From Planctomycetota bacterium (lineage in GTDB: Bacteria; Planctomycetota; Planctomycetia; Pirellulales; Pirellulaceae): a DNA stretch of 5,609 nucleotides. The translations under genes and the position numbers were made by a program. The notes below the pieces were generated by a model. That model saw nothing but the letters and a program-made list of their open reading frames with translations. It did not search any database and had not been told where the DNA came from. This document shows, piece by piece, positions 1 to 5,602 of the stretch (its first letter is position 1; each line of letters begins with the position of its first letter). The stretch is from assembly GCA_026692885.1 (NCBI GenBank), contig JAPLNJ010000241.1, positions 1 through 5,609 of the forward strand. Direction: 5' to 3'.

Positions 1-402
1 GACACGAACGGGGTTACCGACGTGTTAGTCTATGACCGACAGAACCAGACCGTAGAACGGGTCAGCGTGGCCGAAAATGGCGCCCAAGGCAACGGTGGGA
101 GCAGCGGGCCGTCGCTGAGCGCGGACGGCCGCTTCGTCGCGTTTCCGTCTCTTGCGTCGAACCTAGTGCCCGGCGACACGAACGACACCACCGACGCGTT
201 CGTCTACGATCGGCAGAGCCGGACGGTCGAACGGGTCAGCGTGGCTGAGAATGGCACGCAAGGCAATTCCGACAGTTCGGAGATGGGTGCACCATCGCTG
301 AGCGCGGACGGCCGCTTTGTCGCCTTCGCTTCGGCAGCGTCGAACTTGGTGCCCGGCGACACGAACCAGAAAGACGACGTGTTTGTCATCCCGAATCGAA
401 GA
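1..402 (+). repeat. PD40/TolB-like beta-propeller repeats (two complete, one partial)
   Basis: The protein repeat 'DTN..TD.FVYDRQ..TVERVSVAENG.QGN...PSLSADGRFVAF.S.ASNLVPG' occurs at 1-174 (58 aa) and 175-357 (61 aa). A third copy begins at 358 (DTNQKDDVFVI) and breaks off near 400. 'SLSADGRFVAF' is the typical PD40/WD40-like core (S.DG..IAF) of TolB-type propeller blades. The first copy is cut by the window edge or begins upstream, so more blades probably precede it. The copies are also close at the DNA level, with 23 identical bases at 112-134 and 295-317. Assignment to the PD40 family is by motif recognition; a binding partner cannot be told. Confidence 0.75.
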
Positions 403-3400
403 GCGGGGGGTGCTCGTAGCGTCGGCCTGTATGCGGGTCAGGTCCTTTCGAACGTGGACTTCGGTCTCATGCCCAACCCTGGCGAGATCCGCGGACGCTG
501 CTTCGAGGATGTAATTGCCAACGGTGTCTACGACGCCGGTGAACCGGGCCGGGCCGGCAGCACCGTCTACCTGGATGTGAATGGAAATGGACAGTTGGAG
601 TCTGGAGAACTCACGGCCCAAACCACGGCGGACGGGAGCTACGTCTTCGCGCAGTTGCCGTCCTATCAGGATTACCATGTTCGACTGGTGGTCCCGGCCG
701 GGTTCGCGTTGGTGCTGCCTACCCCCAATGATCGAGGCGTGTGGAACGTCTTTCTGCCGGCCGGCGGCACCGTCGGCGACCGGGATTTCGGCCTGCAAGT
801 CGACCAGACGCTGGGCCAATCGGAGAACGCCGCCGTCAGTGGCCGGCTGTTTCAAGACGCCGACGGTGATGGGCAGCAGGACCCGACGGAGCCGGGCATC
901 CCGAACGCCACGCTGTTCCTAGACCTCAATGGCGATGGCATCCGACAGTTCGATGAAGAACGGACGATCTCCGCTGCCGATAACCCGAGTACTCCCAATG
1001 TCGACGAGACGGGTTTGTATTCTTTCCAGGGTCTGGGCAATCGGCCGTACACGGTGCGGGTCCTCGACGTACCTCATGCCCGCCAGACCACGCCGGTCGG
1101 CAATAGTTTCACGCGCCAAGTCTACTCGCTCGCCAGCCCCAACACTCCGCCGGGTAATCCGCAAGACGTGGCCGTGGCGGATTTCAACCGCGACGGAGCC
1201 GCAGATCTGGCCGTGGCCGTGTTCGACCGCAATGCCGTCTCGCTGCTGCTGAACGACGGGAACGGCAGGTTTGCTCAGCCGCCCCCCGAGATTTCGCTGG
1301 CCCCGTCGAACCGGCCCACCACGGCACCACGCGGGGTCGGCCCCATAGCGATCCTGGCCGGTGACTTCAACGGTCAAGGCGGAGCGGATCTGGCCGTGGT
1401 CAACAACTTGTCCTCCAATGTGACGATCCTGCTGGACTTCGACGGCAGCCACTTCGCCAGCGAGACATACATCACGGTCGGCACGCTGCCCAATTCCGTG
1501 GCCGGCGCCGACCTGGACGGCGATGGCGACCTGGATCTGCTCGTCACCAACGAATGGAACAACACGGTGTCGATCCTGCGCAACGACGGCCACGGCCGAT
1601 TCACCGCGGACGTTACGGCGCCTGCCACCGGCAACCATCCGTTCGATGTCGCCAGCGGGGATTTCAATGAGGACGGCCGCCTGGACCTGGTCGTGGCTGA
1701 CTTCGGAACGTATCCGCAGGGCGGCGACCTGGGGGACGTGCGGGTGCTGCTGGCCGGCAGCAACGGCGCGTTCCAATCGCAAGTCGCTTGTCCCGTCGGA
1801 TTCGGGCCGTCGGCCATCGTCGCCGCGGATCTGAACGGCGATGGGCACCTCGACCTGGCCGTGGCCAACTTCCTGTCGGACAACGTGACGGTCTGTCGCG
1901 GTCTGGGCAACGGCACCTTCCAGGCCGAGGCCACGCTGTCCGGTGGCTCCGGCCCGATGGATCTGAAAGCCGCCGACATCGACGGCGACGGCGACCTGGA
2001 TCTGTTGGTCACGAACGGGAAGTCGCAGAAGGTCGCCATCCTGCGGAACCGGCTGAGCCAGGAAGCCCCGGAATCCTTCGCGTTCGAACCGGCGGAGAGT
2101 TTCGGCGTGGCGAATTTCCCAGACGCGTCGCAGATCTCGCTGGCCACCGGCGATCTGGACCAGAACGGGACCATGGACCTGGCGGTTGTCAACAGCACCG
2201 ACGACAGTGTGGCCATCCACTTGAACTCGCTTGTGGGCGGCGCCCACCGTCTGGGCCTGACGGGCATCGAGACGATCACGGGCCGGGATTTTGGGTTCCA
2301 ACTCGTCAACAGCCTCCCGACGCTCGACCCGCTCGCCAACCCGGGGTCCCTGAACGAGGACGCCGTGCAGCAGACCATCCCGCTCGGCGGCATCACGGCC
2401 GGTGCCGGCGAGGCGCAGGTGCTCCGGGTGACGGCCAGTAGCGGCAACACGGCGCTGATCTCGCTGGTGAGCGTCGACTACACATCGCCGGCGGCTACCG
2501 GGACGCTGACGTTTGCGCCCACTGCAGAGCAGTTCGGACAGACCGTCATCACGGTGACTGTCACCGACGGCGGGCTGGACAACAATCTGGCGACGCCGGA
2601 CGACAACGCCGCGACGTCCCGGTCCTTCACCGTCACAGTCCTGCCGGTGAATGACCCGCCCACGCTCGACGCCTTGCCGGCGGTCCTGACGTTGGACGAG
2701 GATGCGCCGCAGCAGACGGTGAACTTGATGGGCATCACCGCGGGCGGCGGCGAGTCGCAGCCGTTGCGAGTGACGGTCACCACGAGCGACGCTCAATTGC
2801 TGCCGGACTTGTCCGCAACCTACAGCAGCCCGGCGACAACGGCCGCGCTGCGATTCACCCCGGCCGCCCATCGCACGGGGAGCGCGCTCGTTACGGTCGT
2901 CGTCACCGATGGCGGCTTGGACGGGGACTTAGCCACCGTGGCGGACAACGCCTCCCTGTCCCGCGTGATGGCCGTGGTGGTCCGCCCCGTGAGCCGGCCT
3001 CCGACGCTGGACGCGATCGGCAACGTGACGGTGAACGAGGACGCGGCGGAACAAGTGGTCACACTGACGGGCATCACGGCCGGCGGGGACGGCGACCAGC
3101 CGCTGCGGGTCACGGCCAGCAGCGACTCGACCGCGCTTGTCCCGACCATGACCGTCGTTTATACGTCGCCGGGCACCAGCGGTCAGTTAAAGTTCAGGCC
3201 GGTTGCGGATGGTAACGGCCAAGCGGTGATCACGGTCACCGTGACCGACGGCGGCCTGGACGGGGACTTGGCGACCACGGGGGACAACGGGAGCTTCGCT
3301 CGGTCGTTCACCGTCACGGTCCAGGCGGTCAATGATCCTCCCCAGGCCCACGACGATGCCGCTCCAACCGCGGAGAACCAGGTCCTGGAGATTTCCTGGG

Positions 3401-5352
3401 CGGAGCTGTTCCAGAATGACAGCGACGTGGATTCGCCCCGGCCGCAGTGGACGGTGTCGGCGGTCGGCGACGCGGTCCACGGCCAAGTGAGCAACGCGCC
3501 GGCGGAACGGCGCGTGCGGTTCGTTCCGGAACAGGACTACCATGGGCTGGCGACGTTCGTATATACCCTGGCGGACGGGAATGGTCGGAGCGCGGTCGCA
3601 ACCGTGACGGTCAGCGTGGCCGTGATCAATGATCCGCCGGTCGCCAACGCTGACACGCTGAGCACAAACGAGGACACGCGGCTGGACATCGCTTGGAGTA
3701 CTCTGTTCCAGAACGACACCGACGTGGATTCCCCGCGCACCTTGTGGTCGGTGGCCGCCGTCGGGGCAGCCACCCACGGCGTGGTGACGAACGATCCGCC
3801 GCAGCAGCGGGTGACGTTCCAGCCGGAGACCGATTTCCACGGGCGGGCCAGCTTCAGCTACACACTGGACGATGGCCAGGGTGGTCAGAGCACGGCGACG
3901 GTCGGTGTCGACGTGGCTGCGGTCAATTATCGGCCGACGGCGGTGGCGTTGGCCCCGCCGACGGTCACCGAGAATGCGGTCGGTGCCGTGGTCGGATTAC
4001 TGACCGCCAGCGACCCCGACGTGGGGGACACGCACACGTTTACGGTGTCGGATGGGCCGTTCGAGGTGGTGGGGAATCTGCTCAAATTGAAGACAGGCCG
4101 CAGTCTGGACTTCGAGAGCACGCCGACGGTCACTGTCAGTGTCACCGCCAGCGATGCCGACGGACTGCAGGTGACGCAACCACTGGTGATTACGGTGACG
4201 GACGTGAATGAACCGCCGACGCTGGTGGCCGTAGCGCCGTCGGTGGTGGCCGAAAACGCGGCGGGAGCGGTGGTGGGGAAGGTGACGATGAGCGATCCGG
4301 ACCTGGGCGACACGCTCAGTGTCTCGCTCTCCGATGCGAGATTCGAAATTGTCGGCGACCAGTTGCAATTGAGACCAGGCGTGGCGTTGAACCACGAAAC
4401 AGAGGCTGTGGTCCTGGTGCTGGTCACCGCCCGGGACGCCGCGGGTCTGTCGGTGTCGTCCCAGGTCATGGTGACGGTCACGGACGTGAACGAGGCGCCG
4501 ATGGCCATCGAACTGCAGCCGTCGTTAGTAGCCGAGCGTCTGGCGGGCGAGTTTATCGGAGTGGTCACGGCGCGTGATGCTGATGTGGGGGACACGCTCG
4601 CTTTTTCGGTTGACGACAGTCGCTTCGAAGTGGTGGGGACGGCGTTGAAGCTCAAGGACGGCATCGCCTTGGGGCGGCTGGTCGAGCCAACCGTGAGGAT
4701 TCAAATCAGGGCGACGGATTCGGCTCAGCCGCCGCTGACTTTGACATTGCCGTTCGTGCTGACCGTGACGGCAAACCCGTTCCCGTGGAGCAACTCGGCC
4801 GAGGCCGAGGACGTCGACCAGAGCGGGAACGTGGCGCCGTTGGACGCTCTGATCCTGATCACCGAACTGAACAGGCCAACGGTGCGCGATGCGCAGGGCT
4901 ACTTGCCCGCGGCCCGACCGGCCCGTTCGAACCTGGCCTACTTCGACCCCTTCCCCGATGGGACGATTACGCCGTCGGACGTGCTGGTCGTGATCAACCG
5001 CTTGAACCGGGGCGTCACCCAGGGCGAGGCGGAAGACGTCGGCAGCCTTATCAAGGGCCGAGAAGTTGCGACCGCAGTTGCCTTCCCGCCCCTCACCCCA
5101 ACCCTCTCCCCGGAGTACCGGGCCGAGGGAGTTGTTTATTGGTCGTGCCAAGCGGCCGGCGTGCGGCCGACGGTTTGGGGAGGTCGGTGGGAGCCGCCCA
5201 GCAGCGTACAGACCCGGACGGACGGTGATGCATCCGGTGGCGAACTGGGCCAGGGAGCGGACACGCCCGGTTGGGAGTTGGACGACGAATTGCTCTCCTT
5301 GCTCAGCCACGATGTGGCTGAGGTCAGGGGACACCGACGGAACGGAGTGTGA
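1..5352 (+). CDS. Giant modular surface protein with FG-GAP propeller, cadherin/Ig-like arrays and dockerin (5' partial)
   Basis: The frame is open from base 1 to the TGA at 5350-5352, giving 1783 residues in the window. The start is outside: codons 1-21 (DTNGVTD) already match the repeat unit that recurs at 175, so the GTG at 22 is not a credible start. Domain order, numbered from the first codon: PD40-like repeats (1-~133), CnaB-like tail (138-158), SdrD/CnaB-like domain (161-~267), second SdrD/CnaB-like domain (277-~768) containing a seven-bladed FG-GAP propeller (~381-747), eight Ig/cadherin-like modules (773-1591), dockerin-like domain (1592-~1671), repeat-derived linker, and a C-terminal tail (1758-1783). 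There are no transmembrane segments or catalytic motifs, and cysteine is rare. Such architectures are known from secreted, calcium-stabilised planctomycete surface proteins. Role inferred: adhesion, matrix or scaffold; substrate unknown. No other gene is visible beside it. Confidence 0.93.
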   Translation, partial: DTNGVTDVLVYDRQNQTVERVSVAENGAQGNGGSSGPSLSADGRFVAFPSLASNLVPGDTNDTTDAFVYDRQSRTVERVSVAENGTQGNSDSSEMGAPSLSADGRFVAFASAASNLVPGDTNQKDDVFVIPNRRAGGARSVGLYAGQVLSNVDFGLMPNPGEIRGRCFEDVIANGVYDAGEPGRAGSTVYLDVNGNGQLESGELTAQTTADGSYVFAQLPSYQDYHVRLVVPAGFALVLPTPNDRGVWNVFLPAGGTVGDRDFGLQVDQTLGQSENAAVSGRLFQDADGDGQQDPTEPGIPNATLFLDLNGDGIRQFDEERTISAADNPSTPNVDETGLYSFQGLGNRPYTVRVLDVPHARQTTPVGNSFTRQVYSLASPNTPPGNPQDVAVADFNRDGAADLAVAVFDRNAVSLLLNDGNGRFAQPPPEISLAPSNRPTTAPRGVGPIAILAGDFNGQGGADLAVVNNLSSNVTILLDFDGSHFASETYITVGTLPNSVAGADLDGDGDLDLLVTNEWNNTVSILRNDGHGRFTADVTAPATGNHPFDVASGDFNEDGRLDLVVADFGTYPQGGDLGDVRVLLAGSNGAFQSQVACPVGFGPSAIVAADLNGDGHLDLAVANFLSDNVTVCRGLGNGTFQAEATLSGGSGPMDLKAADIDGDGDLDLLVTNGKSQKVAILRNRLSQEAPESFAFEPAESFGVANFPDASQISLATGDLDQNGTMDLAVVNSTDDSVAIHLNSLVGGAHRLGLTGIETITGRDFGFQLVNSLPTLDPLANPGSLNEDAVQQTIPLGGITAGAGEAQVLRVTASSGNTALISLVSVDYTSPAATGTLTFAPTAEQFGQTVITVTVTDGGLDNNLATPDDNAATSRSFTVTVLPVNDPPTLDALPAVLTLDEDAPQQTVNLMGITAGGGESQPLRVTVTTSDAQLLPDLSATYSSPATTAALRFTPAAHRTGSALVTVVVTDGGLDGDLATVADNASLSRVMAVVVRPVSRPPTLDAIGNVTVNEDAAEQVVTLTGITAGGDGDQPLRVTASSDSTALVPTMTVVYTSPGTSGQLKFRPVADGNGQAVITVTVTDGGLDGDLATTGDNGSFARSFTVTVQAVNDPPQAHDDAAPTAENQVLEISWAELFQNDSDVDSPRPQWTVSAVGDAVHGQVSNAPAERRVRFVPEQDYHGLATFVYTLADGNGRSAVATVTVSVAVINDPPVANADTLSTNEDTRLDIAWSTLFQNDTDVDSPRTLWSVAAVGAATHGVVTNDPPQQRVTFQPETDFHGRASFSYTLDDGQGGQSTATVGVDVAAVNYRPTAVALAPPTVTENAVGAVVGLLTASDPDVGDTHTFTVSDGPFEVVGNLLKLKTGRSLDFESTPTVTVSVTASDADGLQVTQPLVITVTDVNEPPTLVAVAPSVVAENAAGAVVGKVTMSDPDLGDTLSVSLSDARFEIVGDQLQLRPGVALNHETEAVVLVLVTARDAAGLSVSSQVMVTVTDVNEAPMAIELQPSLVAERLAGEFIGVVTARDADVGDTLAFSVDDSRFEVVGTALKLKDGIALGRLVEPTVRIQIRATDSAQPPLTLTLPFVLTVTANPFPWSNSAEAEDVDQSGNVAPLDALILITELNRPTVRDAQGYLPAARPARSNLAYFDPFPDGTITPSDVLVVINRLNRGVTQGEAEDVGSLIKGREVATAVAFPPLTPTLSPEYRAEGVVYWSCQAAGVRPTVWGGRWEPPSSVQTRTDGDASGGELGQGADTPGWELDDELLSLLSHDVAEVRGHRRNGV
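412..474 (+). other. C-terminal strand of a CnaB/SdrD-like domain
   Basis: The peptide ARSVGLYAGQVLSNVDFGL matches the closing strand of planctomycete SdrD/CnaB-like domains ('..VTL..GQ...GLDFG'). Related endings occur twice more in this protein: NVFLPAGGTVGDRDFGL (~nt 742-798) and RLGLTGIETITGRDFGF (2248-2298). No opening half of this domain is present before it in the window. The PD40-like repeats therefore probably sit inside a CnaB-like domain whose first strands lie upstream. This is inference by analogy with the second domain, where both halves are visible. Confidence 0.5.
481..801 (+). other. SdrD B / CnaB-like domain 1
   Basis: Residues 161-267 read GEIRGRCFEDVIANGVYDAGEPGRAGSTVYLDVNGNGQLESGELTA-type sequence, then 'TTADGSYVFAQLP..DYHVRLVVPAGF' and the closing 'GDRDFGL'. 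The pattern G.V..D.N.NG..D.GEPG..G..VYLD.NGNG.L..GE....T..DG.Y.F..L is the hallmark of the SdrD B / prealbumin-like beta-sandwich of Gram-positive and planctomycete surface proteins. The 'DVNGNGQLESGE' loop is a calcium-binding type motif. Usual role: rigid, calcium-stabilised stalk segment. The family call is firm; a stalk role here is inferred. Confidence 0.8.
829..2304 (+). other. SdrD B / CnaB-like domain 2, interrupted by the FG-GAP propeller
   Basis: The opening half at ~829-1122 reads AAVSGRLFQDADGDGQQDPTEPGIPNATLFLDLNGDG, then 'TGLYSFQGLGNRPYTVRVL', which is the same family as the preceding domain and has two calcium-type loops (DADGDGQQD and DLNGDGIRQFDEE). The final strand is not next to it. 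The matching 'AHRLGLTGIETITGRDFGFQL' appears only at 2242-2304, after the whole propeller. I therefore read the propeller as inserted into the domain between its penultimate and last strands. Alternatively the tail is a separate linker that only resembles the strand. Confidence 0.6.
1141..2241 (+). repeat. Seven-bladed FG-GAP/VCBS (integrin alpha-like) beta-propeller
   Basis: Seven repeats each carry a DxDxDG-type calcium loop followed by (L/A)DL.V. The loops start at 1180 (DFNRDGAADLAV), 1363 (DFNGQGGADLAV), 1510 (DLDGDGDLDLLV), 1660 (DFNEDGRLDLVV), 1828 (DLNGDGHLDLAV), 1975 (DIDGDGDLDLLV) and 2152 (DLDQNGTMDLAV). Between them lie '.VSIL.NDG.GRF'-type strands. Seven is the canonical blade number of a closed integrin alpha-type propeller, so the domain looks complete. 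Loops 2 (GQGG) and 7 (DQNG) deviate from the consensus and may bind calcium less well. The fold is expected to be extracellular and used for protein or glycan binding; the ligand is unknown. Confidence 0.88.
2317..3339 (+). repeat. Tandem array of three ~114-aa Ig/cadherin-like modules
   Basis: Three modules start at 2317, 2659 and 3001, each at a P-T-L-D motif, with periods of 342, 342 and 339 bases (114, 114, 113 aa). Each follows the plan PTLD...NEDA..Q.V.L.GITAG.GE.Q.LRVTASS......YTSP...G.L.F.P.....G.A.ITVTVTDGGLD..LAT..DN.....SFTVTV..VNDPP. The VNDPP-type linker and the VTVTDGG strand are typical of bacterial Ig-like/cadherin-like repeats in adhesins. The middle copy has diverged at its end (RPVSRPP for the VNDPP linker). 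Likely role: extended stalk. Confidence 0.82.
3340..3933 (+). repeat. Two 99-aa cadherin-like (VCBS-type) modules
   Basis: Two modules at 3340-3636 and 3637-3933 are both exactly 297 bases (99 aa). Their shared plan is 'A.AD....NE...LDI.W..LFQND.DVDSPR..W.V.AVG.A.HG.V.N.P...RV.F.PE.DFHG.A.F.YTL.DG.G..S.ATV.V.V..VN..P'. The 'LFQNDTDVDS' and 'F.P..DFHG...F.Y...DG.G' motifs are those of tandem cadherin-like/Big-type domains found in large secreted bacterial proteins. The pair is clearly distinct in length and sequence from the arrays on either side. The usual inter-domain N-D-P-P after the second copy has become NYRP. Confidence 0.82.
3934..4773 (+). repeat. Three ~94-aa cadherin repeats
   Basis: The modules start at 3934, 4216 and 4498, with lengths of 282, 282 and 276 bases (94, 94, 92 aa). 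Plan: 'P..V.L.P..V.EN..G.VVG..TASDPDVGDT..F.VSD..FEVVGN.L.LK.G..LD.E....V.V.VTA.DA.GL.V...L.ITVTDVNEPP'. This is the classic bacterial cadherin pattern with the calcium-coordinating E at the start, DPD in the middle and the DVNEPP linker. The third copy has 'ERLAGEFIG' for 'ENAAGAVVG' and lacks a terminal DVNEPP because it runs directly into the dockerin-like domain (LTVTANPFPW). Calcium-dependent rigidity or homophilic contacts are family properties, not seen directly. Confidence 0.88.
4774..5013 (+). other. Planctomycete-type dockerin-like domain
   Basis: NPFPWSNSAEAEDVDQSGNV (from 4774) continues to PLDALILITELN. After a 24-residue spacer comes YFDPFPDGTITPSDVLVVIN, then RLNR (to ~5013). 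This is a duplicated F-hand calcium loop plus helix, as in type I dockerins. The first loop is intact (D at 4810, D at 4816, S at 4822, D at 4843). The second keeps D at 4945, G at 4960 and D at 4978 but has F where position 3 is normally D or N. The N-P-x-x-W lead and 'PLDAL.LI..LN' wording are characteristic of planctomycete extracellular proteins. Classical dockerins bind cohesins; whether cohesin partners exist in this organism cannot be seen from the window. Confidence 0.87.
5085..5220 (+). repeat. REP-like interspersed palindromic repeat read in frame within the CDS
   Basis: Bases 5089-5130 translate as PLTPTLSPEYRAEG, the recognisable readout of a repeat (CCCTCACCCCAACCCTCTCC...) scattered in many planctomycete and other genomes and often mis-annotated as protein. 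It forms a hairpin: CCCTC 5102-5106 pairs with GAGGG 5125-5129 and CCCGG 5109-5113 with CCGGG 5118-5122, around the loop AGTA. A second palindrome follows, CGGCCG at 5153-5158 and 5164-5169. The encoded stretch is unlike the rest of the protein, with three Trp and one Cys in about 28 residues (5137-5199). Outer limits are estimated from where the composition changes. No stop arises, so the frame is kept. Confidence 0.72.
5272..5349 (+). other. C-terminal tail motif after the repeat-derived linker
   Basis: The last 26 residues are an acidic-hydrophobic helix followed by a basic end: WELDDELLSLLSHDVAEVRG then HRRNGV. I recognise this as resembling the short tail 'LD.LL.LLA.DVA..' that closes many planctomycete dockerin-containing proteins, though I cannot search to confirm. 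If so, the original C-terminus is preserved beyond the inserted repeat and the annotated stop is the true stop. The function of the tail is unknown; an export, sorting or anchoring tag is possible. Confidence 0.5.
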
Positions 5353-5429
5353 TATCCGACTGGTATCGTGCCACTCTATGCGGCAGGAGCGATGTAACAG
5401 ACTGGAGATGAAGCACTTCCGCCCCCTTT
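5353..5429. other. Short spacer after the stop codon, no feature seen
   Basis: This 77-bp stretch between the CDS stop and the palindromic element holds no convincing ORF, promoter or RNA. A weak 5-bp stem (TGGTA 5361-5365 with TGCCA 5369-5373, one G-T pair) has no T-run and is not called as a terminator. Confidence 0.6.
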
Positions 5430-5463
5430 GAGCTTGTCTCGGTGGAGCGATGATTGTGCACTA
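5430..5463 (+). repeat. Left terminal inverted repeat of the palindromic element
   Basis: This consists of a 19-base block (5430-5448), the 2-base spacer GA, and a 13-base block (5451-5463). It pairs with 5568-5602 with one mismatch in each block (T5437 against the C expected from the right arm, and G5456 against T). Confidence 0.8.
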
Positions 5464-5483
5464 CAACCAGCCCAAGAAAATGC

Positions 5484-5542
5484 CTTCTTTCCCTGCCGCC
5501 GCCCACGCCGCTTCGCGGCGTGGGCGGCGGCAGGGAAAGAAG
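5484..5542. repeat. Central perfect 28-bp hairpin, loop TTC; possible bidirectional terminator
   Basis: Left arm 5484-5511 and right arm 5515-5542 are exact reverse complements, with only TTC (5512-5514) between them. The inner half is GC-rich (GCCGCCGCCCACGCCGC) and the outer ends are pyrimidine or purine runs (CTTCTTTCCC / GGGAAAGAAG). A further 7-bp pairing, AAATGCC 5478-5484 with GGCGTTT 5549-5555 (one G-T pair), could replace the outermost base pair and extend the stem past a right-hand bulge. It lies 131 bp after the stop codon. Such a stem in RNA could stop transcription or protect the 3' end, but no T-tract follows, so a standard intrinsic terminator is not claimed. Confidence 0.85.
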
Positions 5543-5567
5543 CGAAGTGGCGTTTGCTGTGCGTAGC

Positions 5568-5602
5568 TAGTGCAAAATCACGGGCTCCACCGAGGCAAGC
5601 TC
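5568..5602 (-). repeat. Right terminal inverted repeat of the palindromic element
   Basis: This is the reverse-complement partner of 5430-5463: a 13-base block (5568-5580), the 3-base spacer CGG, and a 19-base block (5584-5602). Outside it, TGCCAAA (5603-5609) does not continue the pairing with the left flank, so 5602 is a natural edge. Confidence 0.8.

Larger units (their letters stand above)
5430..5602. mobile_element. 173-bp MITE-like palindromic element
   Basis: The element is bounded by imperfect inverted repeats. GAGCTTGTCTCGGTGGAGC at 5430-5448 is matched on the other strand by 5584-5602 (18 of 19 bases). Further in, TGATTGTGCACTA at 5451-5463 is matched by 5568-5580 (12 of 13). The spacer between these blocks is 2 nt on the left and 3 nt on the right. 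The centre is a perfect 28-bp hairpin. Symmetry runs throughout, so the strand could fold into one long interrupted hairpin. It has no coding capacity, as expected for a non-autonomous MITE or large REP-type element mobilised in trans. No target-site duplication is visible (TTT left, TGC right), and only 7 bases follow it before the window ends. I cannot name a family. Confidence 0.72.

Noticed and set aside
22..24. GTG at 22 as the start codon of the large CDS
   Set aside because: The codons before it (DTNGVTD) are homologous to the repeat unit at 175-195 and no ribosome binding site precedes it. The gene clearly continues upstream of the window.
919..2871. 650-codon open frame on the minus strand
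   Set aside because: It lies opposite clearly conserved FG-GAP and Ig-like modules. Its translation is a low-complexity Arg/Gln/Gly/Val mix with no recognisable domain. Long antisense frames are common in GC-rich coding DNA with strong third-position GC bias.
3927..4664. 245-codon minus-strand frame opposite the cadherin repeats
   Set aside because: It is a Ser/Thr-rich mirror of the repeated cadherin codons, with periodicity copied from the sense strand and no independent support.
5066..5431. 121-codon plus-strand frame overlapping the CDS end
   Set aside because: It overlaps the end of the main gene in another frame and its translation is Arg/Pro-rich. Its beginning is just a different reading of the REP-like repeat.
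5324..5506. 60-codon minus-strand frame running through the left half of the palindromic element
   Set aside because: It crosses the terminal inverted repeat and hairpin arm, has no ribosome binding site I can see, and has no recognisable motif.
5484..5542. Classical Rho-independent terminator
   Set aside because: The stem is perfect but twice the usual length, it is not followed by a T-run on either strand, and it is the core of a larger palindromic element. Only a possible terminating effect is noted.
5430..5602. CRISPR array, tRNA or attachment site
   Set aside because: There are only two inverted, not direct, copies of the terminal sequence and no spacer periodicity. No cloverleaf with a T-loop or anticodon arm could be drawn.
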